A DNA stretch of 64,000 bases from Tahibacter soli. GTDB taxonomy: Bacteria > Pseudomonadota > Gammaproteobacteria > Xanthomonadales > Rhodanobacteraceae. Under the pieces are notes generated by a model. It saw only the letters and a list, made by a program, of their open reading frames with translations, was not told where the DNA came from and searched no databases. The position numbers were made by a program, and so were the translations under genes. The stretch covers positions 372,001 through 436,000 of the forward strand of contig NZ_JAOVZO020000018.1 of NCBI RefSeq assembly GCF_025717065.2, written 5' to 3'. Positions 43,600 to 53,129 of the stretch are shown piece by piece. Every line of letters starts with the position of its first letter. Position 1 is the stretch's first letter.

Positions 43600-44391
43600 T
43601 CACACGATGTTCTTCGCGGTGCCGCCGTCGACGCGCAGCGCCGCGCCCGTCGTCGCGGACGCGAGCGGACTTGCGATGTACGCGACGAGCGACGCGACTT
43701 CCTCGGGCTCGGCAAAACGCTTGATCAGCGACGTCGGACGCACCTTCTCGAAGAATTCCTTCTCGAACGCCTCGAACGTCGTGCCTTCCTTGCTCGCGAG
43801 CGCGTCGACGAAATCGACGACGCCGCGCGAACGCGTCGGACCGGGCAGCACGCTGTTGACCGTGATGCCGGTGCCGGCCACCGCCTCGGCGAGGCCGCGC
43901 GCGACGGCGATCTGCGCGGTCTTGGTCATGCCGTAGTGGATCATCTCGGCCGGAATCTGCACGGCGCTTTCGCTCGAGATGAAGATGACGCGGCCCCAGT
44001 TCTTCGCGCGCATCGCCGGCAGGTACAGACGCGCCAGGCGCACGCCGCTCAGCACGTTGACGTCGAAGAAGCGCAGCCAGTCGGCGTCGGGAATGTCTTC
44101 GAACGCCTTGGGTTCGAAGATGCCGAGATTGTTGACGAGGATCTCGACGTCCGGATGTTCGCGCGCGAGCCGTTCGGCGGTCGCGGCGTCGGCGAGATCG
44201 CCGGCGAAACCGACCACCTTGCCGCCGGTTTCCTTCGTAAGTTCCGCGACGGCCTGGTCGACCGCATCGGCCTTGCGGCCGTTGACGATGACCGTGGCGC
44301 CTTCGCGCGCGAGCGCCGCGGCGATCGCGCGGCCGATGCCGGCGGTGCTGCCGCTGACCAGTGCGAGCTTGTTAGTGAGCTTAAGATCCAT
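43600..44391 (-). CDS. short-chain dehydrogenase/reductase
   Basis: 263 aa, classical SDR length. NAD(P)-binding GSTAGIG near residue 14, VNNLGI structural motif near 90, catalytic Ser in FISSESA (~139) and Tyr-x3-Lys in HYGMTKTAQ (~152-156), and GPTRS after strand 6. The basic residue after the glycine motif region (NGRKAD) suggests NADP(H). Substrate unknown. Lies downstream of the hemolysin III gene with a 71-base gap. Confidence 0.92.
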   Translation of the reverse strand: MDLKLTNKLALVSGSTAGIGRAIAAALAREGATVIVNGRKADAVDQAVAELTKETGGKVVGFAGDLADAATAERLAREHPDVEILVNNLGIFEPKAFEDIPDADWLRFFDVNVLSGVRLARLYLPAMRAKNWGRVIFISSESAVQIPAEMIHYGMTKTAQIAVARGLAEAVAGTGITVNSVLPGPTRSRGVVDFVDALASKEGTTFEAFEKEFFEKVRPTSLIKRFAEPEEVASLVAYIASPLASATTGAALRVDGGTAKNIV

Positions 44392-44462
44392 GACGACCTC
44401 GTTCGAAGAGTGAACGGGCGATATGCGGCGATCGCGCACGATCGCAAGGTCGAGACTTTCGT

Positions 44463-45122
44463 CTAGACGGGTGCGGCCGGCACGACGTACCACAGAATCG
44501 AGAAAAAGTGCAGAACGCTGCCGAGCAGCACGAAGCCGTGCCAGATCGCGTGGCTGAACGGCAGGCTGCGCCACAGGTAGAACGGCACGCCGAGCGTGTA
44601 CGCCGCGCCGCCGAGGAACAGCAGCCACAGGCCGCCGCTCGGCACCGCCTGGATCAGCGGCCCGGCCGCGGCGAGCGCCGACCAGCCCATGCCGATGTAC
44701 AGCGCGACGGCCGGCGCGCGCAGGCGCTTCAACGACGTCAGCTCCAGCGCGATGCCGACGAGCGCGAGACCCCAGACGACCGCGAACAGCGACCAGCCCC
44801 ACGGCCCGCGCAGGCTCACGAGCGTGTACGGCGTGTACGTGCCGGCGATGAGGAGGTAGATCGCGATGTGGTCGAGCGTGCGCAGCGTCGGCTTCGCCAC
44901 TTCGTTCGGAATGCCGTGGTACAGCGTCGAGGCCGTGTAGAGCAGGATCAGCGTCGTACCGAACACGGCGACGCTCGTGACGTGCCACGCGTCGCCGTGC
45001 ATCGCGGCGTAGGCGACGAGAACGGTCAGCGCGACGATCGACAGCACGATGCCGATGCCGTGGATCGCGCTCGACAGCACTTCCTCGGCGAACGCGTAGC
45101 GCGGGGTCATCGCGGTGTTCAT
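44463..45122 (-). CDS. hemolysin III / PAQR-family membrane protein
   Basis: 219 aa with seven hydrophobic helices. Family motifs: AIHGIGIVLS near the start, STLYHGIPNE and the C-terminal FSHAIWHGFVLLGSVLHFFSI, whose histidines form the metal site of PAQR proteins. Role in bacteria is unclear; the hemolysin name is historic. Upstream of the SDR gene in the same direction. Confidence 0.92.
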   Translation of the reverse strand: MNTAMTPRYAFAEEVLSSAIHGIGIVLSIVALTVLVAYAAMHGDAWHVTSVAVFGTTLILLYTASTLYHGIPNEVAKPTLRTLDHIAIYLLIAGTYTPYTLVSLRGPWGWSLFAVVWGLALVGIALELTSLKRLRAPAVALYIGMGWSALAAAGPLIQAVPSGGLWLLFLGGAAYTLGVPFYLWRSLPFSHAIWHGFVLLGSVLHFFSILWYVVPAAPV

Positions 45123-45179
45123 GCCGGCGTCCTCGAAAGATCATGCGACGCCGCACCTTACCGCAGCGCAGCAATTCTG

Positions 45180-46094
45180 TCAGCTTGCCGCCTTCTGGCG
45201 CGCGTTCTCGCGGATGCGGCGGAAATAGTCCATCACGCGCGAGGGCAGCGACACCTCGCGCGGCGCCTCGACCGCGTGGCGGCGCGCGCGCTGCGGATCG
45301 TGCGCGAGCTGCGCGTGGCGGTCGAGCGCCGCGGTCAGCGCGCGCCGCAGCAGTTCGCGGCCGAGCGGCTTGGGCAGGAAGCGGAACACCTGGCCCTGGT
45401 TGATCAGGTCGATCAGAAGGCGTCCGTCGCGCAGCGACGAGCACGCGATCGCGAGGGTGTGCGGGTTCGCCTGCTTCAGGAGCTTGAGCGCGCCGATGAC
45501 GTCGTCGCTGCCGTGCTTGAGTTCGGCGAGGATCACCGCGTGCTCGGCCTCGCCCAGGCGCGCGAGCGCGGCCTCGACCGTCGTCGCGATCGTGATCGCG
45601 CACGACGGCGGCAGCAGGCCGCGCACGAGCATCGCGGTCGACGGATCTTCGTCGAGCACGAGCACGCGCGCCGCGACGATCGCCTCCGGCGGCGGCGCGA
45701 CGCGGATCGGCTCGGCGAATTCGGCGTGCGCGATGTCGGCCGCCTGCGCGACGGCGTCCTGCAGCTTCAGCGCATCCCAGGGTTTTTCCAGAAAGCGAAA
45801 AATTTCGCCGTCGTTGACCGACGCCTCGACCGCGGCGAGATCGGCGTAGCCGGTCAGGAGGATGCGCATCGTGCGCGGCGAGTGGTCGCGAATCTGGCGC
45901 AGAAGATCGACGCCGGTGATCGCCGGCATGCGCTGGTCCGAGACGACGACGTGCACCGGCCGCGAGCGCACCACCTTGAGCGCCTCGACGCCGTCGGTGG
46001 TCGCGACGACGTCGTAGTGCGCGCGAAACAGCATCGCGAGCGAACGCAGGATGCGCTCTTCGTCGTCGACCAGCAGCAGGCACGGCTTGCTCAT
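45180..46094 (-). CDS. response regulator with two receiver domains
   Basis: 304 aa. The N-terminal receiver (1-120) has the acidic pair in VDDEE, phosphoacceptor Asp in VVVSDQRMP and Lys in FLEKPW. A second receiver-like domain (~140-265) has LDEDPS but Glu in place of the acceptor Asp (VILAELK), and FLPKPL at the Lys site. No DNA-binding or enzymatic output domain follows, only a basic tail. The Glu may mimic the phosphorylated state. Start overlaps the stop of the kinase gene (ATGA). Confidence 0.9.
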   Translation of the reverse strand: MSKPCLLLVDDEERILRSLAMLFRAHYDVVATTDGVEALKVVRSRPVHVVVSDQRMPAITGVDLLRQIRDHSPRTMRILLTGYADLAAVEASVNDGEIFRFLEKPWDALKLQDAVAQAADIAHAEFAEPIRVAPPPEAIVAARVLVLDEDPSTAMLVRGLLPPSCAITIATTVEAALARLGEAEHAVILAELKHGSDDVIGALKLLKQANPHTLAIACSSLRDGRLLIDLINQGQVFRFLPKPLGRELLRRALTAALDRHAQLAHDPQRARRHAVEAPREVSLPSRVMDYFRRIRENARQKAAS

Positions 46095-47425
46095 GCGCGC
46101 GCCCCGCTGCGGCCGGCGACCGGCAGCGCGACGACGAAGCGCGTGCCGACGCCGGGCGTCGACGTCGCGGCGATGCGTCCGCCGTGCGCCTGCACGATCT
46201 GCTGGCAGATCGACAGCCCCAGGCCCGTGCCCTGCCCGACCGGCTTGGTCGTGAAGAACGGCTCGAAGATGCGCGGCAACACGTCGGGCGGGATGCCCTT
46301 GCCGTTGTCCTGCACCGCGATCATCGCGTAGCCGCCGGAAGCCTGCGTGCGGATCGCGATGATGCCGCGATCGTGCTCGATCGCCTGCGCCGCGTTGCCG
46401 ATGAGGTTGAGCAGCACCTGGTTGATCTGCGCCGGCGCGCACGTGACCGGCGCGATCTCGCCGAACTGGCGCCGCACCTGCACGTCGCGCCGGCGCAGCA
46501 GATGTCCGCCGATGCGCAGCGCGCTTTCGATCAGGCCGTGCAGGTCGACGTTCTCGCTGCGCGCCTGGTCGATGCGCGAATAGTCCTTGAGGCTCGCGAC
46601 GAGATCGGCGATCTGGTGCACGCCGTGCAGCGTGTCGTCGAGCAGCGACGCGAGATCGCCGCACAGCGCCGGATCGAACGCGGCGAGCGCGTCGTCGAGG
46701 CGCTGCGCGCTCTGCGCGGCGGTCGCGTCGTCGCCGCCGGCCGCATCGAGCACGCCGGCATACGCGGCGAGCGTTTCGGCCGCGGCCGGCAGATGGTTGC
46801 GCACCATCTCGACGTTGTTCTGCACATAGCCGAGCGGCGTGTTGATTTCGTGCGCGAGGCCGGCGACGAGCTGACCGAGGCTCGCGAGCTTCTCCGACTG
46901 GATCAGCTGGTTCTGCGACGCCTTCAGGCGCCGGTACGCCGATTCGAGTTCGCGCGTGTGTTCGCCGACGCGCGCCTCGAGCGCGCGCAGCACGTCGAGC
47001 ACGACGCCCATGCCGACGTAGTCGCCGGCGGCGTCGGTGACGACGAAGTCTTCGGTGATCGGGCTTTGAATGCGCGCGCCGATCAGCTGGCCGGCCGCTT
47101 CGATCGCGCTGTCGACGGCAATCACGAGCGGCGCGGCGTTCATCAGCGCCGTCACCGGCCGGCGGGCATGCAGCTCGCGGCCGTACGGCTGCATGTACAC
47201 GCGCATCATGAGCTCGTGCCGGGTGACGCAGCCGAGCACCCGACCGCGTTCGACGATCGGCAGCGACAACAGCCCCGCGACGGCCGGTTCGAGAAAACGT
47301 TCGCCGGCCTGCTGCACCGTGCAGGCCGGCGTCAGCGGCGGTACGGGTGCGATCAGCGCGGCGAGATCGCCCGGCGGCGCGGGCGCGAGGGCGACCGGCG
47401 GCAGCGAAGACATCGAAGCGTTCAT
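46091..47425 (-). CDS. CBS-domain hybrid-type sensor histidine kinase
   Basis: 444 aa, soluble. Two CBS domains (~20-145) are recognised from CVTRHELMMRVY and FVVTDAAGDYVGMGVVLD; CBS pairs usually bind adenine nucleotides. A coiled coil leads to HisKA with phosphorylated His in GLAHEINTPLG and a HATPase domain with N box NLIGNAAQA, G1 DNGKGIP and G2 GTGLGLS. No membrane segment, so it probably senses cytoplasmic energy state. Pairs with the double-receiver protein in a 4-base overlap. Confidence 0.92.
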   Translation of the reverse strand: MNASMSSLPPVALAPAPPGDLAALIAPVPPLTPACTVQQAGERFLEPAVAGLLSLPIVERGRVLGCVTRHELMMRVYMQPYGRELHARRPVTALMNAAPLVIAVDSAIEAAGQLIGARIQSPITEDFVVTDAAGDYVGMGVVLDVLRALEARVGEHTRELESAYRRLKASQNQLIQSEKLASLGQLVAGLAHEINTPLGYVQNNVEMVRNHLPAAAETLAAYAGVLDAAGGDDATAAQSAQRLDDALAAFDPALCGDLASLLDDTLHGVHQIADLVASLKDYSRIDQARSENVDLHGLIESALRIGGHLLRRRDVQVRRQFGEIAPVTCAPAQINQVLLNLIGNAAQAIEHDRGIIAIRTQASGGYAMIAVQDNGKGIPPDVLPRIFEPFFTTKPVGQGTGLGLSICQQIVQAHGGRIAATSTPGVGTRFVVALPVAGRSGARA

Positions 47426-47493
47426 GGGCGCAAGGCTACGTCGCGCATGCGTCAGCGCGATTACGAATCTGTCGGCTGCGTCATGGATTTGCG

Positions 47494-49068
47494 CTATGAG
47501 GCCATGCCGGCGATGCCGTCGTCGACGCGGAACGCCGCGAGCGTCGACGCGCGCGCGTTCGGGTTGCGCGCGTCGTCGAGCACGCGCCATGCGACGTCGA
47601 CGCGGTCGGGCGCGATGCGCGCGTCGAGCCAGCCGCGATGGCGGCCGTCGAACGCGCGCACATGCGGGTTCAGCGGCAGGTCGCGCGCGACCGCGTCGTG
47701 ATCGACGTCGGCGGTCGTGAGCGATCCCGTGACGAACTCGGTCGCGATCGGCGGCGAACGTTCGTCGGAAAAGTCGCGCTTGAGGTCGGTGACGTAGAAC
47801 GCGTGCACGTCGCCGCCGAACGTGACGACGTTCGGTATGCGCTGCGCGGCCACGCGATCGAGGAGGCGCGCGCGGCTCGCGGGATAGCCGTCCCAGCCGT
47901 CGCTCCACACGGTCGCCGAACCGTCGTCGCCGCGCGTGTAGAACGGCGCCATCAGCGTCTGCTGGCCGATCAGGTTCCAGCGCGCGGTGCTGTTCGACAG
48001 GCCCGCGTGCAGCCATTGCTCCTGCGCCGTGCCGAGCAGCGAGCGCGCCGGATCGCCGCGCTCGGCGCAGTCGGCCGCGATGTTCGGCGCGTAGCCGCCG
48101 CCGCGTGCGACGCACGGCTGCGCGTCGCGGTACTGGCGATCGTCGAGCAGGTGCAGTTCGGCCAGCGCGCCGAACGCGACGCGCCGATGAATACGCGTAT
48201 CGACGCCGCGGCACGCGGCGCGCACCGGCATGTGTTCGAGCCACGCGCGATAGGCCCCGGCGCGGCGGATCGCGAACGTTTCGAGCGGCTCGCCGTTCAT
48301 CGGCAGATTCGCCGCGTAGTCGTTGCCGACTTCGTGATCGTCCCAGATCGGCAGCCACGGACACGCCGCGTGCGCCGACTGCAGGTCGCGATCGAGCTTG
48401 TACCACGCGTGTCGCGTGCGGTAGTCGTCGAGGCCGGCGAGCGGCTTGTCGGATTCGAAGCGGCGCACGCGCTCGCCGTACGAGCCTTCGTAGATGTAGT
48501 CGCCCAGGTGCAGCACGGCGTCCGGCGCGGAAGCGGCGATATGCCGGTGCGCGGCGAACCAGCCGTGCTCGTAGTGCTGGCACGAGGCGATGACGAGGTG
48601 CAGATTGCGCGCCGGCCAGCCGGCCGCCGGCACGGTGCGCGCGCGACCGGCCGCACTGTATACATCGCCGCAGCGGAAACGGTAGAAAAACCAGCGGTCG
48701 GGCGCGAGGCCGTCGACGTCGACGTGTACCGCATGCGCGCGTTCGGGCAGCGCCTGCGCGACACCGCTGCGCACGACGCGGGCGAAGCGCTCGTCGTCGG
48801 CGACTTCCCAGTGGACCGGCAGCGCGACCGGATCGAGCCCGCCGTTGCGCGCGAGCGGATCGGGCGCGAGGCGCGTCCAGATCACGAAACCGTTCGGCAC
48901 CGGGTCGCCGCTCGCGACGCCGAGCGTGAACGGATAGCCGGAAAAACGCGCGGGCGCGTCGACGCGGGCGATCGCGCCGGTCATGCCGAGGCCTGCGAAG
49001 GCGACGGCGCCGCGCAGCCAGGTGCGGCGCGATGCGTCTTCGAGCTGGCCGGTTTTCGGATTGCGCAT
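47494..49068 (-). CDS. phoD: PhoD-type alkaline phosphatase/phosphodiesterase
   Basis: 524 aa. Twin-arginine signal (SRRTWLRGAVAFAGLGMTG), then an N-terminal beta domain (GVASGDPVPNGFVIWTRL, the PhoD signature) and the metallophosphatase core with LHLGDYIYEGSYG, IWDDHEVGNDYA and TFGGDVHAFYV metal ligands. PhoD is a Ca/Fe enzyme that releases phosphate from mono- and diesters in the periplasm; induction by phosphate starvation is typical but no pho box was identified. A clear hairpin (49074-49103) lies just before its start. Confidence 0.93.
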   Translation of the reverse strand: MRNPKTGQLEDASRRTWLRGAVAFAGLGMTGAIARVDAPARFSGYPFTLGVASGDPVPNGFVIWTRLAPDPLARNGGLDPVALPVHWEVADDERFARVVRSGVAQALPERAHAVHVDVDGLAPDRWFFYRFRCGDVYSAAGRARTVPAAGWPARNLHLVIASCQHYEHGWFAAHRHIAASAPDAVLHLGDYIYEGSYGERVRRFESDKPLAGLDDYRTRHAWYKLDRDLQSAHAACPWLPIWDDHEVGNDYAANLPMNGEPLETFAIRRAGAYRAWLEHMPVRAACRGVDTRIHRRVAFGALAELHLLDDRQYRDAQPCVARGGGYAPNIAADCAERGDPARSLLGTAQEQWLHAGLSNSTARWNLIGQQTLMAPFYTRGDDGSATVWSDGWDGYPASRARLLDRVAAQRIPNVVTFGGDVHAFYVTDLKRDFSDERSPPIATEFVTGSLTTADVDHDAVARDLPLNPHVRAFDGRHRGWLDARIAPDRVDVAWRVLDDARNPNARASTLAAFRVDDGIAGMAS

Positions 49069-49073
49069 GCGAC

Positions 49074-49103
49074 GACGCCCTGCCCGAGAGTGGGCAGGGC
49101 GTC
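49074..49103. terminator. hairpin terminator between phoD and the upstream gene
   Basis: A perfect 12-bp stem (49074-49085 with 49092-49103), loop GAGAGT, downstream of the minus-strand gene ending at 49165 and 5 bases before the phoD start; it may also fold in the phoD leader. Confidence 0.55.
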
Positions 49104-49164
49104 AGCATGCGGCAGCGAGGTTGCTCGAATTTTGCGCGCGGGTTGCGCGCGCGTGGACGTCCGG

Positions 49165-49602
49165 TTACCGGCTGATGACGAACTTGCCGAAATCGATGCC
49201 CAGATCGACGCCTTCGCCGGTGCCGGCGAGCGCGAGCGACACGTCGCCCTTGGTCACGACGCTCGCCGCCGACGATTTGACGACGCCGGCATGCGCACCG
49301 CCCGACGCATACGTGCCGAGGATGTCGCTCATGCGGTGGACGCCCGAGAATTCGCCGCGACCGTCATGGATCTTCTGCTTGCCGAACGTCAGACCGCCGC
49401 CTTTTGCGCGAATTTTCACTTTCATGCTTTGGCCATTGTTGCAGCGGACCGTGCCGCTGCCGGTCGCGGTCTTGTAGAACGCCGACCAGCCGGACATGTT
49501 GAAACTCATCTCGCAGTCGATCTTCGCCGTGTCGGCGTGCGCCTGCGGCGCGACGAGCGCGAACGCGCCCGCCGCAAGCAGACTGAGCAAGGTCTTGGTC
49601 AT
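49165..49602 (-). CDS. small exported protein, unknown
   Basis: 145 aa. Signal peptide to QAHA, then a beta-rich mature domain with two Cys (KIDCEM, VRCNNG) and glycine-rich C-terminus (LALAGTGEGVDLGIDFGKFVISR). Looks like a small lipid-free periplasmic or outer-membrane-associated beta barrel of ~120 residues. No function known to me. Transcribed alone toward the hairpin at 49074. Confidence 0.8.
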   Translation of the reverse strand: MTKTLLSLLAAGAFALVAPQAHADTAKIDCEMSFNMSGWSAFYKTATGSGTVRCNNGQSMKVKIRAKGGGLTFGKQKIHDGRGEFSGVHRMSDILGTYASGGAHAGVVKSSAASVVTKGDVSLALAGTGEGVDLGIDFGKFVISR

Positions 49603-49712
49603 GTCGGCAGCTCCTTCTGAAGAGGTGTCGCTATGGTGCACGCAAAAAATGAACGATGCCATTCCGTGCGGCGCGGCACGCGTGAAGAAATCGCCAATAT
49701 CGAGCGCTTCGC

Positions 49713-50072
49713 TCAGTTCGGCGCGCCGGCCGGCAACCGTTGCCGCTGACCGCGATTGACCGCCCAGACGACGAGCGCGATCGCCAGCAGCGGCAGCCAC
49801 ACGGGCGCGAGCGACAGGAACAGCACGCCCAGGCCGCCGACCAGCACGAGCGGCAGCGCGACGAGGCCGATCGCCGCGGCGGCGACGCCGAAGACGACCC
49901 AGAACGCGACGCGCACGAGCGCGAACGCAAGCCATAGCGCGAACGCGACGGCGCCGGCGACGAGCGCCACAACGAGAACGATCGGCGCAAACACCAGCGC
50001 CGGCAGCAGCACGAACGCGCCGCCGAACAGCAGGGCGGCGGCGATCATCAGCGTAACGATAAGGGCGAACAT
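49713..50072 (-). CDS. small integral membrane protein
   Basis: 119 aa with about four hydrophobic helices, almost wholly Ala, Val, Leu and Gly, ending in a short basic tail (NRGQRQRLPAGAPN). Not assignable beyond membrane protein. Confidence 0.7.
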   Translation of the reverse strand: MFALIVTLMIAAALLFGGAFVLLPALVFAPIVLVVALVAGAVAFALWLAFALVRVAFWVVFGVAAAAIGLVALPLVLVGGLGVLFLSLAPVWLPLLAIALVVWAVNRGQRQRLPAGAPN

Positions 50073-50223
50073 TGCCGTCTCCTTCGTCGAACGGGCGCGA
50101 GAGAATATTGCGCCTGTCCTTGCGATGCGTGCGCGTGCCGAAAGGTTGGAATGCGCGCGATCAACTCGGCTCCGCGCCGCTGGGCTAAGCTACGCGCAAC
50201 GCGACGGAACAGGAGGCAACGCC

Positions 50224-51048
50224 ATGCGCGCTCTCGATATTCTCGTCCACGTGCGGCAGTACCAGGGCGATCCGCCGTCGGTTCGCGCCGCGACCGCGCT
50301 CGCCAGGCGCATCGACGCGCGACTGCACGGCCTGTACGTCGCGCCGATCCCGCCGGCCGCGTTCACGTCGCCGGAAACCGTCGCGGTGCTGGTGCAGGAG
50401 TCCGACCGGCGCTTCCACGAGGCGCAGTCGGCCGCGAGCTGGTGGAACGGCCTCATCGAGGCGGCCGGCGCGCGCGGCGACTGGCAGGTGGCGCAGGCCG
50501 ACGCGCTCGATGCGATCGTGCACGCGGCGCGCTGGAACGACCTCATCGTCATCGAACGTCCGCAGCTCAAACCCGAAGCGCCGCTCGGCTGGGGCCTCGT
50601 GTCGCGTACGGCGTTCGGCACCGCCACGCCGCTCCTCGTCGTGCCCGAAGGCGCGCAGATCGGCGCGCTCGGCGAGCGCGTGACGATTCTCTGGAACGGC
50701 AGCCGCGAAGCGATCCGCGCGGTGCACGGCGCGCTGCCGGTGCTCAAGCAGGCCGCATCGGTCGTCGTGATCGACGGCGAAGAACCGCCGTCGAACGGCG
50801 GCATCCTGCACCTGCCGCGCTTCGACCTGCGCGCGCATCTCGTCGACCACGGCGTCAACGCGGTATTCAAGCCGTTCGCGCCGACCGGCGAGCGCGGCGC
50901 GGCGCTCCTCGCGGCCGTGCGCGACAGCGGCGCCGACCTCGTCGTGATGGGCGCGTGGGGCCATTCGCGCATCGCCGAGCTCGTGCTCGGCGGCGCGACG
51001 CGGCACCTGTTTCAGAACACCGACAAGCCGCTGCTGGTCGCGCACTGA
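50224..51048 (+). CDS. universal stress protein (UspA family), tandem
   Basis: 274 aa: two UspA-like halves. The second half carries the ATP-binding style motif GAWGHSRIAELVLGGATRHLF, a close match to G-x2-G-x9-G(S/T). The first half is degenerate. Cytoplasmic stress protein; 13 bases before the DUF2721 gene, which suggests a shared transcript with it and the OsmC-like gene. Confidence 0.92.
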   Translation: MRALDILVHVRQYQGDPPSVRAATALARRIDARLHGLYVAPIPPAAFTSPETVAVLVQESDRRFHEAQSAASWWNGLIEAAGARGDWQVAQADALDAIVHAARWNDLIVIERPQLKPEAPLGWGLVSRTAFGTATPLLVVPEGAQIGALGERVTILWNGSREAIRAVHGALPVLKQAASVVVIDGEEPPSNGGILHLPRFDLRAHLVDHGVNAVFKPFAPTGERGAALLAAVRDSGADLVVMGAWGHSRIAELVLGGATRHLFQNTDKPLLVAH

Positions 51049-51061
51049 CGAGGACCGTTCC

Positions 51062-51511
51062 GTGGCCATCGACGACATCGCGCACGTCATCCAGCTTTCC
51101 GTCGCACCGGTCTTCCTGCTGACCGGCGTCGGTGCGCTGCTCGGCGTGTTCACCGGCCGCCTCGCCCGCGTCGTCGATCGCGCGCGGCGGCTCGAGGACC
51201 GGCTCGAACACCTCTCGATCGAGCGGCATCCCGATCTTCTCGACGAGTTGCGCAAGCTGTCCAAACGCGCGCGCCTGATGAACGTGTCGATCAGCGCGGT
51301 GGGCGCGTGCGCGCTGCTCGTGTGCAGCGTGATCGTCGTGCTGTTCGCCGGCGCGATTCTCGGCTTCGACGTCAGCTACGTCGCCGCAACGCTGTTCGTG
51401 CTCGCGATGGTCGCGCTGATCTCCGGGCTGCTCGTGTTTCTGCACGAGATCTACTACGCGACGAAACACCTGCGCCTCGGCCCTATCGGCGGCCGCGGCA
51501 CGAGCGATTGA
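51062..51511 (+). CDS. DUF2721 membrane protein
   Basis: 149 aa starting at GTG. Hydrophobic N-terminal segment (LSVAPVFLLTGVGALLGVFTGRLARVVDRAR), a charged helix, then two more membrane helices; this is the DUF2721 layout. Function unknown. Second gene of the Usp-DUF2721-OsmC run. Confidence 0.87.
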   Translation: MAIDDIAHVIQLSVAPVFLLTGVGALLGVFTGRLARVVDRARRLEDRLEHLSIERHPDLLDELRKLSKRARLMNVSISAVGACALLVCSVIVVLFAGAILGFDVSYVAATLFVLAMVALISGLLVFLHEIYYATKHLRLGPIGGRGTSD

Positions 51512-51530
51512 ACCTGCGAACGGAACTTCA

Positions 51531-51992
51531 ATGAGCACACATGCAGCCACCGTTTCCTGGCAGCGCGGCGACGCCGCGTTCGTCGACAACCGCTATTCGC
51601 GCGCGCACCGCTGGCGCTTCGACGGCGGCGCGGACATCGCAGCCGCGGCGTCGCCCGACGTCGTGCCGGCCGCGCTGACCGACGCCCGCGCGGTCGATCC
51701 CGAAGAGGCGTTCGTGGCGTCGATCGCGAGCTGCCACATGCTGTGGTTCCTGTCGCTCGCGGCACAGGGCGGCTGGCGCGTCGACGCGTACGACGACGAC
51801 GCCGTGGGCCACATGGCGCCGATAAGGCCGGGTCGCCTGGCGTTTCGCGAGGTCGTGCTGAGGCCGCGCATCGCGTTCGGCGGCGAGCGGCAGCCCGACG
51901 CGGCAGCGATCGCGGCGCTGCATGACGACGCGCACGATCGCTGCTTCATCGCCAACTCGGTACGCTGCGACGTGCGGGTGGAACAACCTTAG
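51531..51992 (+). CDS. OsmC-family peroxiredoxin-like protein
   Basis: 153 aa. OsmC fold with the first redox Cys in VASIASCHMLWFLSLA and the second in CFIANSVRCDV. Reduces organic hydroperoxides with thiol donors. Third gene of a likely stress operon. Overlaps the convergent DUF2845 gene by 4 bases. Confidence 0.9.
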   Translation: MSTHAATVSWQRGDAAFVDNRYSRAHRWRFDGGADIAAAASPDVVPAALTDARAVDPEEAFVASIASCHMLWFLSLAAQGGWRVDAYDDDAVGHMAPIRPGRLAFREVVLRPRIAFGGERQPDAAAIAALHDDAHDRCFIANSVRCDVRVEQP

Positions 51993-52264
51993 CTATCGCT
52001 CGCTTCGGCCTTGCGATCGTCGACGCGCACGACCTTGCCGCCGGCGATCCACAGGTCGATCACGCGGCCCTTGCGCCGATAGGTCCACACCGACAGCGCC
52101 GGATTGTCCGGATCGATCGCCTCGGTTTTTTCCGGCGAACCGGCGACGTCGCGCACGCGATCGGCGTCGTCGCCGATCGAGATCATGCGCGAACCGAACC
52201 GCGCGCTCTGCGCCGTCGCATCGAGGCAGGACAACAGTCCCGCCAACAACCAAACCGCTTTCAT
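51989..52264 (-). CDS. DUF2845-type exported protein
   Basis: 91 aa. Signal peptide (KAVWLLAGLLSCLDATAQ) followed by a short DUF2845-like domain (SRMISIGDDADRVRDVAGSPE and VWTYRRKGRVIDLWIAGGKVV). Small periplasmic protein of unknown role. Confidence 0.8.
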   Translation of the reverse strand: MKAVWLLAGLLSCLDATAQSARFGSRMISIGDDADRVRDVAGSPEKTEAIDPDNPALSVWTYRRKGRVIDLWIAGGKVVRVDDRKAEASDS

Positions 52265-52470
52265 ACGTGGAGTCCCCTGTAGCGGACGCCAGTATTTCAG
52301 CACTGTGTGCCAGGAATCTGACGCGGGGGCTACGAGCGCACGTTCGATGCAACATCGCCGCTCGCGCCCGCTATTTTGGTGACGGCGATCACAACGTCGC
52401 CGACCATGCGGTCGCGGTTCAGCACCGATCGATTGCAATCGCCCCGGCAAGCAACAACCGGGGAAACACC

Positions 52471-53106
52471 ATGGACAACAAACTCATCCTGGGCATCGGG
52501 GTCGGTGTCGTCATCGCGATCGGCGGCATGGCCGCGGCGCAACGATTCTCGGGTCCGGCCGCGGAGCCGGAGGCGAATCCCGCCGCGACGGCGCCGCCCT
52601 CGCAGCAGCAGTATCCGCAGCAGGAACCGCAGCCGTTCGCGGCCGTCGAACCGGCGCGCGACGAAGGCGAATACGCCGACGTGCGCCGCGTGCGTCCCGT
52701 GATCGAACAGGTGACGACGCCGCGCAAGGACTGCGAGCAGGCGACCGTGACGAAGCGCCAGCCCGAACGCGACGGCAACGTCGGCGGTACGGTGCTCGGC
52801 GCGGTGATCGGCGGCGCGCTCGGCAACCAGGTCGGCCGCGGCAACGGCCGCAAGGCCGCGACGGTCGCCGGCGCCGTGGCGGGCGGCTTCGTCGGCCACG
52901 AAATGGACCAGCGCCACCAGGGCGGCAAGGTCGTCACGACCACCGAAACCCGCTGCAAGACCGTCAACGAAACGAGCGACAAGATCGTCGGCTACGACGT
53001 GACCTACGTGCACAACGGCCGCGAATACACCACGCGCATGGATCACGAGCCGGGCGACCGCCTGCTCGTCGAACCGACCGTGCGTCCGGTCGACACGGCG
53101 CGCTGA
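52471..53106 (+). CDS. glycine-zipper 2TM outer-membrane-type protein
   Basis: 211 aa. Signal or anchor at the N-terminus (LILGIGVGVVIAIGGMAAA), Pro/Gln/Ala linker, then a glycine-zipper 2TM domain (GTVLGAVIGGALGNQVGRGNGRKAATVAGAVAGGFVGHEM) and a C-terminal region with two Cys. SlyB/Rick-17kDa-like envelope protein. GGGGAAA precedes the start. Confidence 0.88.
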   Translation: MDNKLILGIGVGVVIAIGGMAAAQRFSGPAAEPEANPAATAPPSQQQYPQQEPQPFAAVEPARDEGEYADVRRVRPVIEQVTTPRKDCEQATVTKRQPERDGNVGGTVLGAVIGGALGNQVGRGNGRKAATVAGAVAGGFVGHEMDQRHQGGKVVTTTETRCKTVNETSDKIVGYDVTYVHNGREYTTRMDHEPGDRLLVEPTVRPVDTAR

Positions 53107-53129
53107 ACCCACGGTTCGTCGCGCCGCCT

